Assembly (NCBI GenBank): GCA_045545665.1
Contig: JAZQBL010000012.1
Span: 1-39,110, forward strand
Length of the DNA stretch: 39,110 nucleotides
Direction: 5' to 3'
From: RGIG7213 sp045545665
GTDB lineage: Bacteria; Bacillota; Clostridia; Oscillospirales; CAG-272
Positions 9,213-17,602 of the stretch are shown here, piece by piece. Made by a program: the position numbers and the translations under genes. The notes under the pieces are model-generated. The model worked only from the letters and a program-made list of their open reading frames with translations. It searched no databases and had not been told where the DNA came from. Positions within the stretch are counted from its first letter, which is position 1. Every line of letters starts with the position of its first letter.

Positions 9213-9713
9213 TTACAGTTTGTTTGCTTTATATTTTTTAGTGATCCCTGTAACATCAACACTTCCGCACCTTTCGAATTTCGCTTTTTCTATTCCTTTT
9301 ATTGATGCTGTGTTCGTCTCATCAACAATCATATAAAAAAGCGTACCGTCTCTTCCTATTGAATTACAGATATGATTTATCACCGCGGGATATATTCCTT
9401 TTCCGCGATATTCCGGATATGTAAGGCACGGCCCGATCTCATAATCCGCTTCGTTCATAAACGTAAATTTACCGCATTTGGGTATAACCATAGAAGTGTG
9501 TACCAGCTTCTCACCGTCAGTTACGTAAAACACTCTCGCTTTTCCAAGTGCTGATATTTGAATGGTCGCTCTGAAAAGAATTGTTTTCAAATTCTTCTTT
9601 TCGCCTGAAAGCATAAATCCGTTGAATATTCCGGGCTTGAAAACTTTAACTTCAACATTCTCGTTTAAATCAGCGTTAAACGTCTCTTTTTTTCTTGCGT
9701 ATAAATATTTCAC
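9213..9713 (-). CDS. GNAT-family N-acetyltransferase
   Basis: This 166-residue protein carries a GNAT acetyl-CoA-binding loop, CLTYPEYRGKGIYPAVI, near residues 98-114 (R-G-x-G-x-x pattern), preceded by an acidic strand (ADYEIGP). It likely acetylates or otherwise N-acylates an amino-sugar precursor or lipid-linked intermediate; the substrate is inferred only from the operon. The start is GTG, with GAGAGG just upstream. It overlaps the stop of the preceding gene by four bases (GTGA), a sign of tight coupling. Confidence 0.8.
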   Translation of the reverse strand: MKYLYARKKETFNADLNENVEVKVFKPGIFNGFMLSGEKKNLKTILFRATIQISALGKARVFYVTDGEKLVHTSMVIPKCGKFTFMNEADYEIGPCLTYPEYRGKGIYPAVINHICNSIGRDGTLFYMIVDETNTASIKGIEKAKFERCGSVDVTGITKKYKANKL

Positions 9714-10552
9714 TTTTTTCCTCTCTCACGACTCAACTCGTCCATCAGCAAAACCGAATTGAGCAAATGAAATATCCCTATGCCGTCTAATTTAAGCAAA
9801 ATGCGTCTGAACGGGAACAACAACTTCATCAACCATTTGATCTTCGGATTATACGCAATACAAAGCTTGCAGTACGCCTTTCTGAAAGAAAAGTATTTTT
9901 CAAGATAATCTTGAAAAGCGGTTTCGTGGTTGATGCTTCTTGTTCCGTCGCAAAGATATCCTCCGTTTTTCAAAAAGCCGTTAAGATATTCCAGCACACC
10001 GTTTACCAAAGCGGCGTTTACTGCATCTTTTTCATACGCCGGTTTGGTTTTAAGGACACTGAAATTCATGTGTCCGTCTCCTTTTGGAGTTATCATCGCA
10101 TATCCGCACATTTCACCCAAATCTCTGTGAAAGGCACCGAATATTATCAGAGAATCCCACTCGTTTATACTTTCCGTAAACAAAGATTTATCTACGTTGG
10201 GACGGTACTTCTCCGGATATGCGGAAAAGGCATCAACTTGCACGGCATACAATTCTTCTTTGTATTTCAGCGGATCGATCTTTACTACGTCAAAATTTTT
10301 GATTCCCTTATTTATTTCGTATCTTCTCTTCGCCTTCAGTTCGGAAATATCAAACGGAGTATCCTTTATCACATACCACCAATTGGTTTCACATCCGCAG
10401 TCAAAGTCCTCGGTCCATCTTGCCAGAAGCGGGGTGCCTCCGTCAATTTTCCATATACTTCCGTTTTCCACCGGAATTATATCGGGAGATTCGTGCGGTG
10501 ACGTCGTAGGAACAGCAGCGTGATTGTAATATTTCCACCCTTGTATATCCAT
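9710..10552 (-). CDS. GNAT/FemAB-like acyltransferase
   Basis: This 280-residue protein resembles the GNAT-like acyltransferases of exopolysaccharide clusters (FemAB-related fold). It has a WWYVIKDTPFDISELKAKRR segment near residue 80 followed by RYEINKGIKNF, the usual K/R-R-x-x-x-N-x-G pattern at the start of a FemAB-like domain, and a second half with GEMCGYAMITPKGDGHMNFS. It may transfer an acyl or aminoacyl group to a sugar. The ATG follows GAGGTT at normal spacing, and the upstream sugar transferase ends one base before. Cytoplasmic; no signal peptide. The specific substrate is unknown. Confidence 0.65.
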   Translation of the reverse strand: MDIQGWKYYNHAAVPTTSPHESPDIIPVENGSIWKIDGGTPLLARWTEDFDCGCETNWWYVIKDTPFDISELKAKRRYEINKGIKNFDVVKIDPLKYKEELYAVQVDAFSAYPEKYRPNVDKSLFTESINEWDSLIIFGAFHRDLGEMCGYAMITPKGDGHMNFSVLKTKPAYEKDAVNAALVNGVLEYLNGFLKNGGYLCDGTRSINHETAFQDYLEKYFSFRKAYCKLCIAYNPKIKWLMKLLFPFRRILLKLDGIGIFHLLNSVLLMDELSRERGKK

Positions 10553-10553
10553 T

Positions 10554-11249
10554 TCATAACCTCAACAGTTCGACGGCTTCTGCCTGCTTGGCATCATAAT
10601 CCTCTTTGTCTATTTTACCCTCCATCATAAGCCAATCGCCGAAGTCGATATCGGAAACAGTTCCTTCTCTCACCGTATCGCTCTTTTTGAGTACCTCTGT
10701 AACTGTTTTAAAAACTATTTTTGCATCCTTGCAAAATGTAATTTTACTGTCGATATACTGAAGATCATACTCAAACTTCTTTTCCCATGTTATGCTGTTC
10801 CGTCCGTTCACCTGTGCAAGGCCCGTAAGTCCGGGACGCACGTCATGGCGGCGTCTTTGTTCATCGGTCATAAAGGTCATGTCACGCACAAGTTGAGGTC
10901 TGGGACCGACTATTGCAAGATCACCTTTAATGATATTCACAAGTGACGGAAGTTCATCAAGGGATGTCGAGCGCAACCATGCGCCGTACTTTCCAAGTCG
11001 CTGATCATCCGGAAGCAACTTGCCGTCTTTGTCCTTTGCATTGCTCATCGTTCTGAACTTAACGAGCTTGAATATCTTTTCTTTTCCGCTCTTATCTTTT
11101 TTACCGGGTCTCGGCTGAACAAAAAACGGGTTGCCTTTCATAACGATCGCACCGACGACTGAAAAAATCAGCAATATCGGGGATAACGCAATAAAAGCTA
11201 TCAACGAAAGTATAAAATCAAAAAATCTCTTAAAAAATCTTATGTACAT
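10554..11249 (-). CDS. Initiating sugar-phosphate transferase (bacterial sugar transferase family)
   Basis: This monotopic phosphoglycosyl transferase transfers a sugar-1-phosphate to undecaprenyl phosphate and starts repeat-unit synthesis at the membrane. It has one N-terminal reentrant hydrophobic segment (FDFILSLIAFIALSPILLIF), then KFRTM, LRSTSLDELPSLVNIIKGD with the catalytic Asp-Glu pair, VGPRPQL and RPGLTGLAQVNGR. All are hallmarks of PF02397. The C-terminal extension (WLMMEGKIDKEDYDAKQ) is acidic. I start at ATG 11249; an in-frame TTG exists at 11270, and neither has a good Shine-Dalgarno. It follows the 4,6-dehydratase gene, a common pairing. Confidence 0.93.
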   Translation of the reverse strand: MYIRFFKRFFDFILSLIAFIALSPILLIFSVVGAIVMKGNPFFVQPRPGKKDKSGKEKIFKLVKFRTMSNAKDKDGKLLPDDQRLGKYGAWLRSTSLDELPSLVNIIKGDLAIVGPRPQLVRDMTFMTDEQRRRHDVRPGLTGLAQVNGRNSITWEKKFEYDLQYIDSKITFCKDAKIVFKTVTEVLKKSDTVREGTVSDIDFGDWLMMEGKIDKEDYDAKQAEAVELLRL

Positions 11250-11288
11250 ACACAATTCACATTCTATCAATTCAAATCAGTCACGTAA

Positions 11289-13340
11289 TTACGATATCGA
11301 AGCAGGAATGCGCATATCGCTTCCTTTTTCTTGCGAGCATACAGGATGGTATGCGCTTACGACATCCACGACAAGGTCACGTATTTTATCATCTCGTCCG
11401 TCGTATGCCGCGGTCATCAGATCCTGAAGCTGATGTAAAAATTTATCAGTGTCAAACGGTATCGGACAGCCTATGTGTATCAAATGATTCGGGGTCGTCC
11501 TCATTCCCTCCTCTGACATAAGCTTCTCCTCATACAGCTTTTCGCCTGCTCTCAATCCCGTATAGGATATTTTTATATCGACGTCCGGCTTCAATCCGGA
11601 CAATCTTATCAAATTTCTTGCAAGAGTATCTATTTTAACGGGAGATCCCATATCCAAAACAAATATTTCTCCGCCGTCGGCGTATATTCCCGCTTGAAGA
11701 ACAAGTGAAACTGCCTCGGGAATCGTCATAAAATATCTTATGATGTCAGGATGCGTTACCGTCACCGGGCCGCCCTTTTCTATTTGCTCTTTAAACCTCG
11801 GAATAACCGAACCGTTACTACCGAGTACATTTCCGAAACGGACTGCGACAAACTCCGTTTTCGGCGTTTCACACTCGCTCGTCATATCCATCATGCTTCC
11901 GTCCGGATCTTCCGTATGCACGTGCATTGCAGGAAGCTCGTCTGCCTTGCCGTCGCGTATTTTTCTGTCAAAAGATTGAATTATCATCTCACACAGACGT
12001 TTTGAAGCTCCCATTATGTTTGTGGGATTTACCGCTTTATCCGTGGAAATAAGCACAAATCTTTTACAACCGTTTTTCATAGCGGCGTACGCCGTCTTAT
12101 ACGTACCTATTGCATTATTTTTTATCGCCTCACAAGGGCTGTACTCCATCAAAGGAACATGCTTATGAGCTGCCGCATGGTAGACTATATCCGGTTTGTA
12201 CTGCGCGAATACCCGGTCAACTCGTCTGCTGTCGCGGACAGAACCTATCAAGACGTGCAACTCAAGGTCGGGAAACTTATCTTTCAGCTCAAGCCCGATA
12301 GCGTGAGCGTTATTTTCGTATATATCAAAAACTATGAGTCTCTCGGGGTTGTGCCCTGCTATCTGTCTGCACAGTTCACTTCCGATAGAACCGCCGCCGC
12401 CTGTGACGAGTACCGTTTTTCCGCGGACGAAATCTTTTATTTCATCCGTATTTATTTTCACGGGTTCCCTGCCGAGAAGGTCCTCGACCTCAACTTTCTT
12501 CATTGAGCTTGCCGTTACTTTCCCTAAAACGAACTCGTAAAATCCCGGAAGATTTTTCAGTTCGCAATCCGTCTCCTTGCATATATCAAGTATATCGCGG
12601 CGCTGTGCAGGCGATGCGCTCGGGATAGCAAGAAATATCTTCTCTATCTTGTACTTTTCCGCATTCAGCAGGATATCTTCTCTGCCGCCTACTATCGGAA
12701 CTCCGTCGATATATCTGCCCCATTTATTCTTGTCATCGTCTATTATGCAGCAGACCTGTTCGTTTACTTCCTTTGCTCCGTGCAGATCACGCAGTATCAT
12801 CTGCCCTGCCGACCCTGCGCCAATGAGCATAACACGGCTTGCAGGAACTTGTTGTACCGCTTTCACTTTTTTGTTTCGTTCAAGCAGTATAAATCTGTAT
12901 GCAAAACGCACTGCCAAAGCAAGCATAAATTGGACTGATGAACCGACAATGTAGTAAGTCATCGGCATTCTTTCAAATGCAAACGTGACCGTAACGCCGT
13001 GAAAGATACCCAAAACGATCGACGCCGCCGTGATCCTTTCCAGCTCAACAAAGCTTGCAAACCGCCATATACTTCTGTACAGGCGCAATATCCAAAAAAC
13101 GAGTACGCACACGCAGGCGTATATGGGTGAAAATCTCAGCCATGCGGTAATATATACATCGGGTATTTCGGAAAATCTGAAATCAAACCTCAACCACAAG
13201 GCAAAAAAATACGAAGCAAATGCAACTGCAACGTCGTAAAGGAGTAATCCCGCAGCACACAGTTTCCAATTTTCAAACGTCTTTTTTTTACTGTCAAGAC
13301 GATCATGTGCTCTTTGCATTGCATCTCTTTCGTTTTTCAT
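11289..13340 (-). CDS. Membrane-bound UDP-sugar 4,6-dehydratase (PglF/CapD-like)
   Basis: This 683-residue protein has an N-terminal module of about four membrane helices (residues about 20-150), a first Rossmann-like CoA-binding domain (VMLIGAGSAGQMILRDL), and a second short-chain dehydrogenase domain starting with VLVTGGGGSIGSELCRQI. The catalytic region TDKAVNPTNIMGASKRL has Met in place of the usual Tyr, as in PglF/WbpM-type dehydratases. It makes a UDP-4-keto-6-deoxy sugar. No aminotransferase follows in the operon, so the final sugar may be completed elsewhere. I chose ATG 13340 because GGGGG lies six bases upstream; the open frame runs further upstream without such support. First gene of the polysaccharide operon. 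Confidence 0.92.
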   Translation of the reverse strand: MKNERDAMQRAHDRLDSKKKTFENWKLCAAGLLLYDVAVAFASYFFALWLRFDFRFSEIPDVYITAWLRFSPIYACVCVLVFWILRLYRSIWRFASFVELERITAASIVLGIFHGVTVTFAFERMPMTYYIVGSSVQFMLALAVRFAYRFILLERNKKVKAVQQVPASRVMLIGAGSAGQMILRDLHGAKEVNEQVCCIIDDDKNKWGRYIDGVPIVGGREDILLNAEKYKIEKIFLAIPSASPAQRRDILDICKETDCELKNLPGFYEFVLGKVTASSMKKVEVEDLLGREPVKINTDEIKDFVRGKTVLVTGGGGSIGSELCRQIAGHNPERLIVFDIYENNAHAIGLELKDKFPDLELHVLIGSVRDSRRVDRVFAQYKPDIVYHAAAHKHVPLMEYSPCEAIKNNAIGTYKTAYAAMKNGCKRFVLISTDKAVNPTNIMGASKRLCEMIIQSFDRKIRDGKADELPAMHVHTEDPDGSMMDMTSECETPKTEFVAVRFGNVLGSNGSVIPRFKEQIEKGGPVTVTHPDIIRYFMTIPEAVSLVLQAGIYADGGEIFVLDMGSPVKIDTLARNLIRLSGLKPDVDIKISYTGLRAGEKLYEEKLMSEEGMRTTPNHLIHIGCPIPFDTDKFLHQLQDLMTAAYDGRDDKIRDLVVDVVSAYHPVCSQEKGSDMRIPASIS

Positions 13341-13429
13341 ATCCATCCCCCATAATATCCACTGCTTAAGCTGTTTTGATATTCTTGCCGCAAACACGCT
13401 GTAACAGCAGTACATATTTACACTCGTGC

Positions 13430-13458
13430 ATTATAACATATTATTTTGCTTAAGTCAA
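13430..13458 (-). promoter_or_regulatory. Sigma-A-type promoter of the polysaccharide operon
   Basis: Read on the minus strand this is TTGACT (13453-13458), a 17-base spacer and TATAAT (13430-13435). It faces the dehydratase gene at 13340 and leaves a leader of about 80 bases. No other promoter this good was seen within the operon, so one transcript may run through ugd to 1281. Start-site position is an inference. Confidence 0.8.
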
Positions 13459-13575
13459 CTATATTTTTATGGAAAACATTTGTTTTAGGTTTAAGATTTC
13501 ATTTCGTGTGAAAAAATTAAAAAACTTTTTACAAAATATTTTTATTTGCAATCCCTACAAAAAACAATTTGTTTA

Positions 13576-13604
13576 TTGACATATCAAACGGGATATTGTA
13601 TAAT
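13576..13604 (+). promoter_or_regulatory. Sigma-A-type promoter for the two-helix membrane protein gene
   Basis: A perfect TTGACA (13576-13581) is followed by a 17-base spacer and a perfect TATAAT (13599-13604). The gene starts at 13637, so the leader is about 25 bases. It is divergent from the polysaccharide operon promoter; the AT-rich stretch between the two carries no gene. Confidence 0.85.
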
Positions 13605-13636
13605 AAGCTATATCTCAGCATTTTTATAAGGTGGAT

Positions 13637-14209
13637 ATGAAAAAAGGAAATAAAAAAGTTGTCGTATCTCTTAACCGAACCGTACTGCACTGTGCTGTTA
13701 TCAGCTGTGTCGTGGGCACCGTCGCATCCGCTTTAATGTTTTTCTTTTTAGCAAGCGACAAAAATCAAACGGAAGACACGAACGTCATGTTCGGTCAGAT
13801 CATATTTGCCTGTTGCGGCATTCTCTTGCTTTTTGCAACACTTTACTGCGTTTCAAGATGGGGTATAACAGTTTCGTTTAACGAACAGACCATGCGTTAC
13901 AGCAGACTATTCCGAGGTACATACGTAAAACCGTACAAATATTACAGATACATACACTACGGCTACAAAGCAAAAACGGGCAATCTTATTGCAGATTCCC
14001 GAAAGACATACTACATCGTCATCACAAGCATGATAATAGATGAAAACGAATTGAAGCACGTAGATAAGATCGAAACATCTCACAAAACGATAAAGCTTCT
14101 TTTCAGTGAAGACTTGTGTGCAGAGCTTTACAGTGTATTTCCCGACACACACAAAAAAATGCTTGCCAAAGCCGTACTTGACATAAGAAAAGACAGCAAA
14201 ATGCTTTAA
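13637..14209 (+). CDS. Hypothetical protein with two membrane helices
   Basis: I do not recognise this 190-residue protein. It has a basic N-terminus (KKGNKKVVVSLNR), one hydrophobic segment at about residues 17-40, a second at about 52-75 (IIFACCGILLLFATLYC), and then a soluble C-terminal half of beta/alpha character rich in Tyr and Lys (YVKPYKYYRYIHYGYK). That layout resembles small bacterial PH-like or YcxB-type membrane proteins, but the match is not firm. AAGGTGG lies just upstream of the ATG; a GTG in frame two codons earlier overlaps it and is rejected. It is monocistronic, flanked by a consensus promoter and a strong terminator. Confidence 0.7.
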   Translation: MKKGNKKVVVSLNRTVLHCAVISCVVGTVASALMFFFLASDKNQTEDTNVMFGQIIFACCGILLLFATLYCVSRWGITVSFNEQTMRYSRLFRGTYVKPYKYYRYIHYGYKAKTGNLIADSRKTYYIVITSMIIDENELKHVDKIETSHKTIKLLFSEDLCAELYSVFPDTHKKMLAKAVLDIRKDSKML

Positions 14210-14217
14210 AAAAAACT

Positions 14218-14252
14218 GTACCCTGTGTTAAAACACAGGGTACGATTTTTTT
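14218..14252. terminator. Bidirectional intrinsic terminator
   Basis: A perfect 12-base-pair inverted repeat starting GTACCCTGTG is followed by a T-run on the plus strand and preceded by an A-run that is a T-run on the minus strand. It can end the membrane-protein transcript from the left and the DUF1858 transcript from the right. Confidence 0.9.
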
Positions 14253-14451
14253 ATTTACTTTCAAGATAAGCGTTTATCTTTGCGATAAGAGCGTCTGCAT
14301 CCGTTCCGTGTGCAGCACACGCGTCTTCAACGGATTCTCCTCTTGAATGAGGGCATCCGAGGCAGTGCATACCGATCTCAAAAAAGAATTCCGCTGTTCC
14401 TGCATCGTGATCGAGAATATCGCCGATGATAGATTCTTTTGTTACCTTCAT
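14251..14451 (-). CDS. DUF1858 domain protein (redox-disulfide, hybrid-cluster-associated type)
   Basis: This 66-residue protein matches the small DUF1858 family: ITKES-like N-terminus (VTKESIIGDILDHDAG), the helix TAEFFFEIGMHCLGCPHS with the Cys-x-x-Cys pair, and ESVEDACAAHG. Members are found in anaerobes, often beside hybrid-cluster proteins, and may have a thiol-redox or metal-binding role; the exact function is not established. GGAGGA lies upstream of the ATG. The stop is immediately followed by the shared terminator. No hybrid-cluster gene is nearby. Confidence 0.88.
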   Translation of the reverse strand: MKVTKESIIGDILDHDAGTAEFFFEIGMHCLGCPHSRGESVEDACAAHGTDADALIAKINAYLESK

Positions 14452-14485
14452 ATCTGTTCCTCCGAGTATTTTTTTGTTATTTTAC

Positions 14486-14510
14486 CACTTGAAAAACTTT
14501 TTTTCAAGTG
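14486..14510. other. AT-rich hairpin between clpC and the DUF1858 gene
   Basis: CACTTGAAAAA and its complement form an 11-base-pair stem with a three-base loop, just downstream of clpC. Neither strand has a clean T-run after the stem, so it may be a weak terminator or a processing site rather than a full terminator. Confidence 0.4.
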
Positions 14511-14535
14511 TGATTTATTAACTTTCTGTTTCTTA

Positions 14536-16980
14536 TTATACAAAGTTCACCGTTTCGCTTTCTTTCAGCACAAGCTCTCCGTTTTCAATGTCTGCGAACA
14601 GCCGTTTATCCACGCTGACAGAACCGTCAAGAAGCCTTGCAGAGACGGCATCCTCGATCTTTTTTTGTATCACACGTCTTAAATTTCTCGCTCCGTACTC
14701 CTTTTTGCACCCTGCGCTTGCTATGAAATCACCGACGCACGGCGAAAACAGTATTTCGCAGCCCGCATCGGAACACCGTTTTTTAAGCTCGGAAAGCATT
14801 TTATCCGCTATTTTGCACCCGTCGTTTTTATCAAGATATCTGAAAATAACGGTTTCGTCAACGCGGTTGAGAAGCTCCGAGGAAAACAGCCCTTTAAGCG
14901 CTTTATCGGCTTTTGTGACGTGTTCTTTTTCATCAAAGCTTTCCGATGAAAAACCGAACCTTATATCTTTATCGGGACGTTCAAACCCCGCATTTGACGT
15001 CATTATGACAATACAATTTTTAAAATTCACCTCAGCCCCTGAGCTGTCGGTAAGTCTGCCTTCATCAAGTATCTGCAAAAGAAGGTTGAAAACATCTTTA
15101 TGCGCTTTTTCTATCTCGTCAAAAACAACGACGGAATAAGGGTTTCTCCTTACTGCCTCAGTAAGCTTGCCTCCGTCACCGTACCCTGCGTATCCGGGCG
15201 GCGAGCCTATCATTCTCGATACGGAATGGCTTTCCATATACTCGCTCATATCAAGCTTTATATAAGCCGAATCCGATGAAAACAGCTGTTTTGCAAGCTC
15301 TCGGCACAGCATCGTTTTACCGACTCCCGTAGGACCGCAGAATATGAAAGAGCAAGGACGTGCAGGGTCCTTTATTCCTATTCTCGAACGCAAAACGGCA
15401 CGGCAAACACAACCGACTGCATCCTTTTGCCCTATTATTTTTTCGTTAAGTCTTTCCTCAAGCGTACGTAAATACTCCGCTTCCCCTTCAAGAAGTCTGC
15501 CCGTCGGTATTTTCGTTATACCCGTTATGACTTTTGCTATATCATCAGAAAGAACAACTAAATTTTCAGTTTCTCTTTTTTTGCCATATGAGAGTTTCTT
15601 TTCTTCTATTGTACTTATAAGCTTTTTTTCTTTTTCTCTTATTCGGCAAGCCTTGTCAAAATCACGTTTTTTTATTGCCGCTTCTTTTTCCTCTGCAAGC
15701 TTTTTCAACTCTTTTTCATCTTTCTTCACCTCGAAAGGAAGCTCCGATACGGCAACTCTTTTTCTGCTGCACGCCTCATCGATGAGATCTATGGCTTTAT
15801 CGGGAAAACATCTGTCCGTCATAAATCTTCCCGAAAGCTCGACTGCCGTTTTTATTGCTTCATCCGATATTTTTACACGGTGATGAGCTTCGTAGCGTTC
15901 CTTTATTCCGTGCAATATCTCAAGTGTTTTTTCCTTTGTCGGCTCACAGACCGTAACAGGCTGGAATCTTCGTTCGAGTGCGGAGTCACGCTCCACGCTC
16001 TTTCTGTACTCATCGGGTGTGCTTGCACCTATTATCTGCATCTCGCCTCTTGCAAGTGCGGGCTTCAGAATATTTGCCGCATCTATAGCTCCCTCCGCCG
16101 CGCCTGCTCCGACAATAGTGTGAAGTTCATCTATAAACAGTATCACGCAGGGGTTTTTGGCAACCTCGGACATTATGTTTTTCATTCTGTCTTCAAATTC
16201 GCCGCGATACTTTGCGCCTGCCAGCATTGCGCTCATATCGACGGAAAAAATGACTCTGTTTTCAAGATCGCACGGAACGTCGCCGTTTACTATTTTAAGC
16301 GCAAGCCCCTCTGCTATAGCCGTTTTTCCGACCCCTGCCTTTCCGACAAGGCAGGGGTTGTTTTTGTTTCTTCTGGACAGTATCTGTATGACTCTCTGCA
16401 TCTCCTCGTCTCTGCCCAAAACGGGGTCGAAGCGTCCCTTTTGGGCTTCCTCGTTGAGATTTTTCCCGTATTGCTTGAGTGTCGGCATATCCTTAAGATA
16501 CGTTCTGGCTTTCTTTTCTTTTACAAACACTCCTTTTTCACACGAGCCGTTGTCGATAAAAGCCATTATATCCGTATAGAGGTCAGACAGCTTCACTCCG
16601 TGAGAGCTTATTATTCTGTATGCCGTGCTGTCGCTTTCACCCATAAGCGCAAGCAAAATATGCTCTGTGCCGACGCACGGCGCCGAATACTTCATTGCCT
16701 CGTAAGATGCACTGTTTATCACGGTTTTCGCTCTCGGGCTCATATCCTTTGACGATATATCCGTCACCTCACCGAAGCCCACTGCATCCTCTATCATATC
16801 GCTTACCGTATCGTATTCCACTCCTCGGCTGACGAGTATTTTACAGGCAATACAGCTTTTTTCACCCAATAGTCCCAAAAGGATATGCTCTGTTCCGACG
16901 TACGTGTGTCCCATCTTTTTTGCGCACTTCAATGCGCTTGACAGTGCGCTCTCCGCCGTTTTCGTAAATTTATTGTACAT
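14536..16980 (-). CDS. clpC: ATP-dependent Clp protease ATP-binding subunit ClpC
   Basis: This 814-residue AAA+ unfoldase feeds substrates to ClpP. It has two N-terminal Clp repeats (residues about 1-140, each with TEHILLGLL/TEHILLALM), the first AAA module with Walker A VGKAGVGKTAIAEGLA near residue 205 and Walker B ILFIDELHT, a middle domain with a UVR-like segment (KKRDFDKACRIREKEKKL), and the second AAA module with GPTGVGKTMLCREL and VVVFDEIEKAH. The ClpP-binding loop reads RFGFSS, so the tripeptide is Phe-Gly-Phe where Val/Ile/Leu is usual at the first position. GAGG lies five bases before ATG 16980. The ctsR-mcsA-mcsB genes that often precede clpC are absent. Confidence 0.93.
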   Translation of the reverse strand: MYNKFTKTAESALSSALKCAKKMGHTYVGTEHILLGLLGEKSCIACKILVSRGVEYDTVSDMIEDAVGFGEVTDISSKDMSPRAKTVINSASYEAMKYSAPCVGTEHILLALMGESDSTAYRIISSHGVKLSDLYTDIMAFIDNGSCEKGVFVKEKKARTYLKDMPTLKQYGKNLNEEAQKGRFDPVLGRDEEMQRVIQILSRRNKNNPCLVGKAGVGKTAIAEGLALKIVNGDVPCDLENRVIFSVDMSAMLAGAKYRGEFEDRMKNIMSEVAKNPCVILFIDELHTIVGAGAAEGAIDAANILKPALARGEMQIIGASTPDEYRKSVERDSALERRFQPVTVCEPTKEKTLEILHGIKERYEAHHRVKISDEAIKTAVELSGRFMTDRCFPDKAIDLIDEACSRKRVAVSELPFEVKKDEKELKKLAEEKEAAIKKRDFDKACRIREKEKKLISTIEEKKLSYGKKRETENLVVLSDDIAKVITGITKIPTGRLLEGEAEYLRTLEERLNEKIIGQKDAVGCVCRAVLRSRIGIKDPARPCSFIFCGPTGVGKTMLCRELAKQLFSSDSAYIKLDMSEYMESHSVSRMIGSPPGYAGYGDGGKLTEAVRRNPYSVVVFDEIEKAHKDVFNLLLQILDEGRLTDSSGAEVNFKNCIVIMTSNAGFERPDKDIRFGFSSESFDEKEHVTKADKALKGLFSSELLNRVDETVIFRYLDKNDGCKIADKMLSELKKRCSDAGCEILFSPCVGDFIASAGCKKEYGARNLRRVIQKKIEDAVSARLLDGSVSVDKRLFADIENGELVLKESETVNFV

Positions 16981-17041
16981 AGCCACCTCGTAATAAATTC
17001 ATCGCACGGATTATCGGTCTTACGGCGAAAATATATACACA

Positions 17042-17584
17042 CTACTCTGATTTTTTATCATAGATCTCATAATCCGTCGCAAGAGCATCCCACGTTCTTT
17101 TATCAACCATACCCGTAAGGGGGAGATTTCTTATGTTCTGGTATTTTCTCACCGCTTCTATAGTCTGTTCGTCATTTACCCCCGTTCTTTCAACACTGCC
17201 TATGGGGATATGCTCTGAAAGTTCGTCAAGCAGTATTTGTATGACTGTTATGATACCGCTCTTTTCACCCGTCTGCGTTTCATAAAGCGATGACGGAAAT
17301 ATTGATATTCTTATCGGAGGTGCATTTTTATCACTCAGCGCAAGATATCTCTCCCTGAGTCTCACCCACGTGTCATAGCTTACACGGCCGGTAGGTTCAA
17401 GACCGTTTTGTTCTTGAAATATCGCAACCGCTTCCTCGGTTTCCGAACCGTATATACCGTCGGGATACACCCTCGGTATCTCCTTATCAAAAAAGGATAT
17501 ATAATAAAGCATATTTTGTATTTCTCTGTTTATCCCTCTTTGATCTGCCGAGCTGAAAAATTCGGGCATATTTTGGCTGTTCAT
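17042..17584 (-). CDS. Peptidoglycan-binding domain protein (two domains)
   Basis: This 180-residue protein contains two peptidoglycan-binding (PG_binding_1) repeats and little else. The first, about residues 18-80, has YPDGIYGSETEEAVAIFQ and TGRVSYDTWVRL. The second, about 110-172, has RTGVNDEQTIEAVRKYQ and TGMVDKRTWDAL. There is no signal peptide, which is unusual for a wall-binding protein unless it acts in the mother cell during sporulation. AAAGGAGAT precedes the ATG. It lies 18 bases downstream of the SpoIID-domain gene and probably shares its transcript. Confidence 0.85.
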   Translation of the reverse strand: MNSQNMPEFFSSADQRGINREIQNMLYYISFFDKEIPRVYPDGIYGSETEEAVAIFQEQNGLEPTGRVSYDTWVRLRERYLALSDKNAPPIRISIFPSSLYETQTGEKSGIITVIQILLDELSEHIPIGSVERTGVNDEQTIEAVRKYQNIRNLPLTGMVDKRTWDALATDYEIYDKKSE

Positions 17585-17602
17585 ACCGTATCTCCTTTTA
17601 TG

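Noticed and set aside
13347..13415. Longer N-terminus of the 4,6-dehydratase
   Set aside because: Codons upstream of 13340 lack a ribosome binding site, and GGGGG is correctly spaced only for ATG 13340.
15344..15883. Plus-strand 179-codon open frame inside clpC, and the similar long antisense frames opposite fhs, clpC and pheA
   Set aside because: They lie fully antisense to conserved genes with recognised motifs, lack ribosome binding sites and resemble no family; they follow from the codon use of the true genes.
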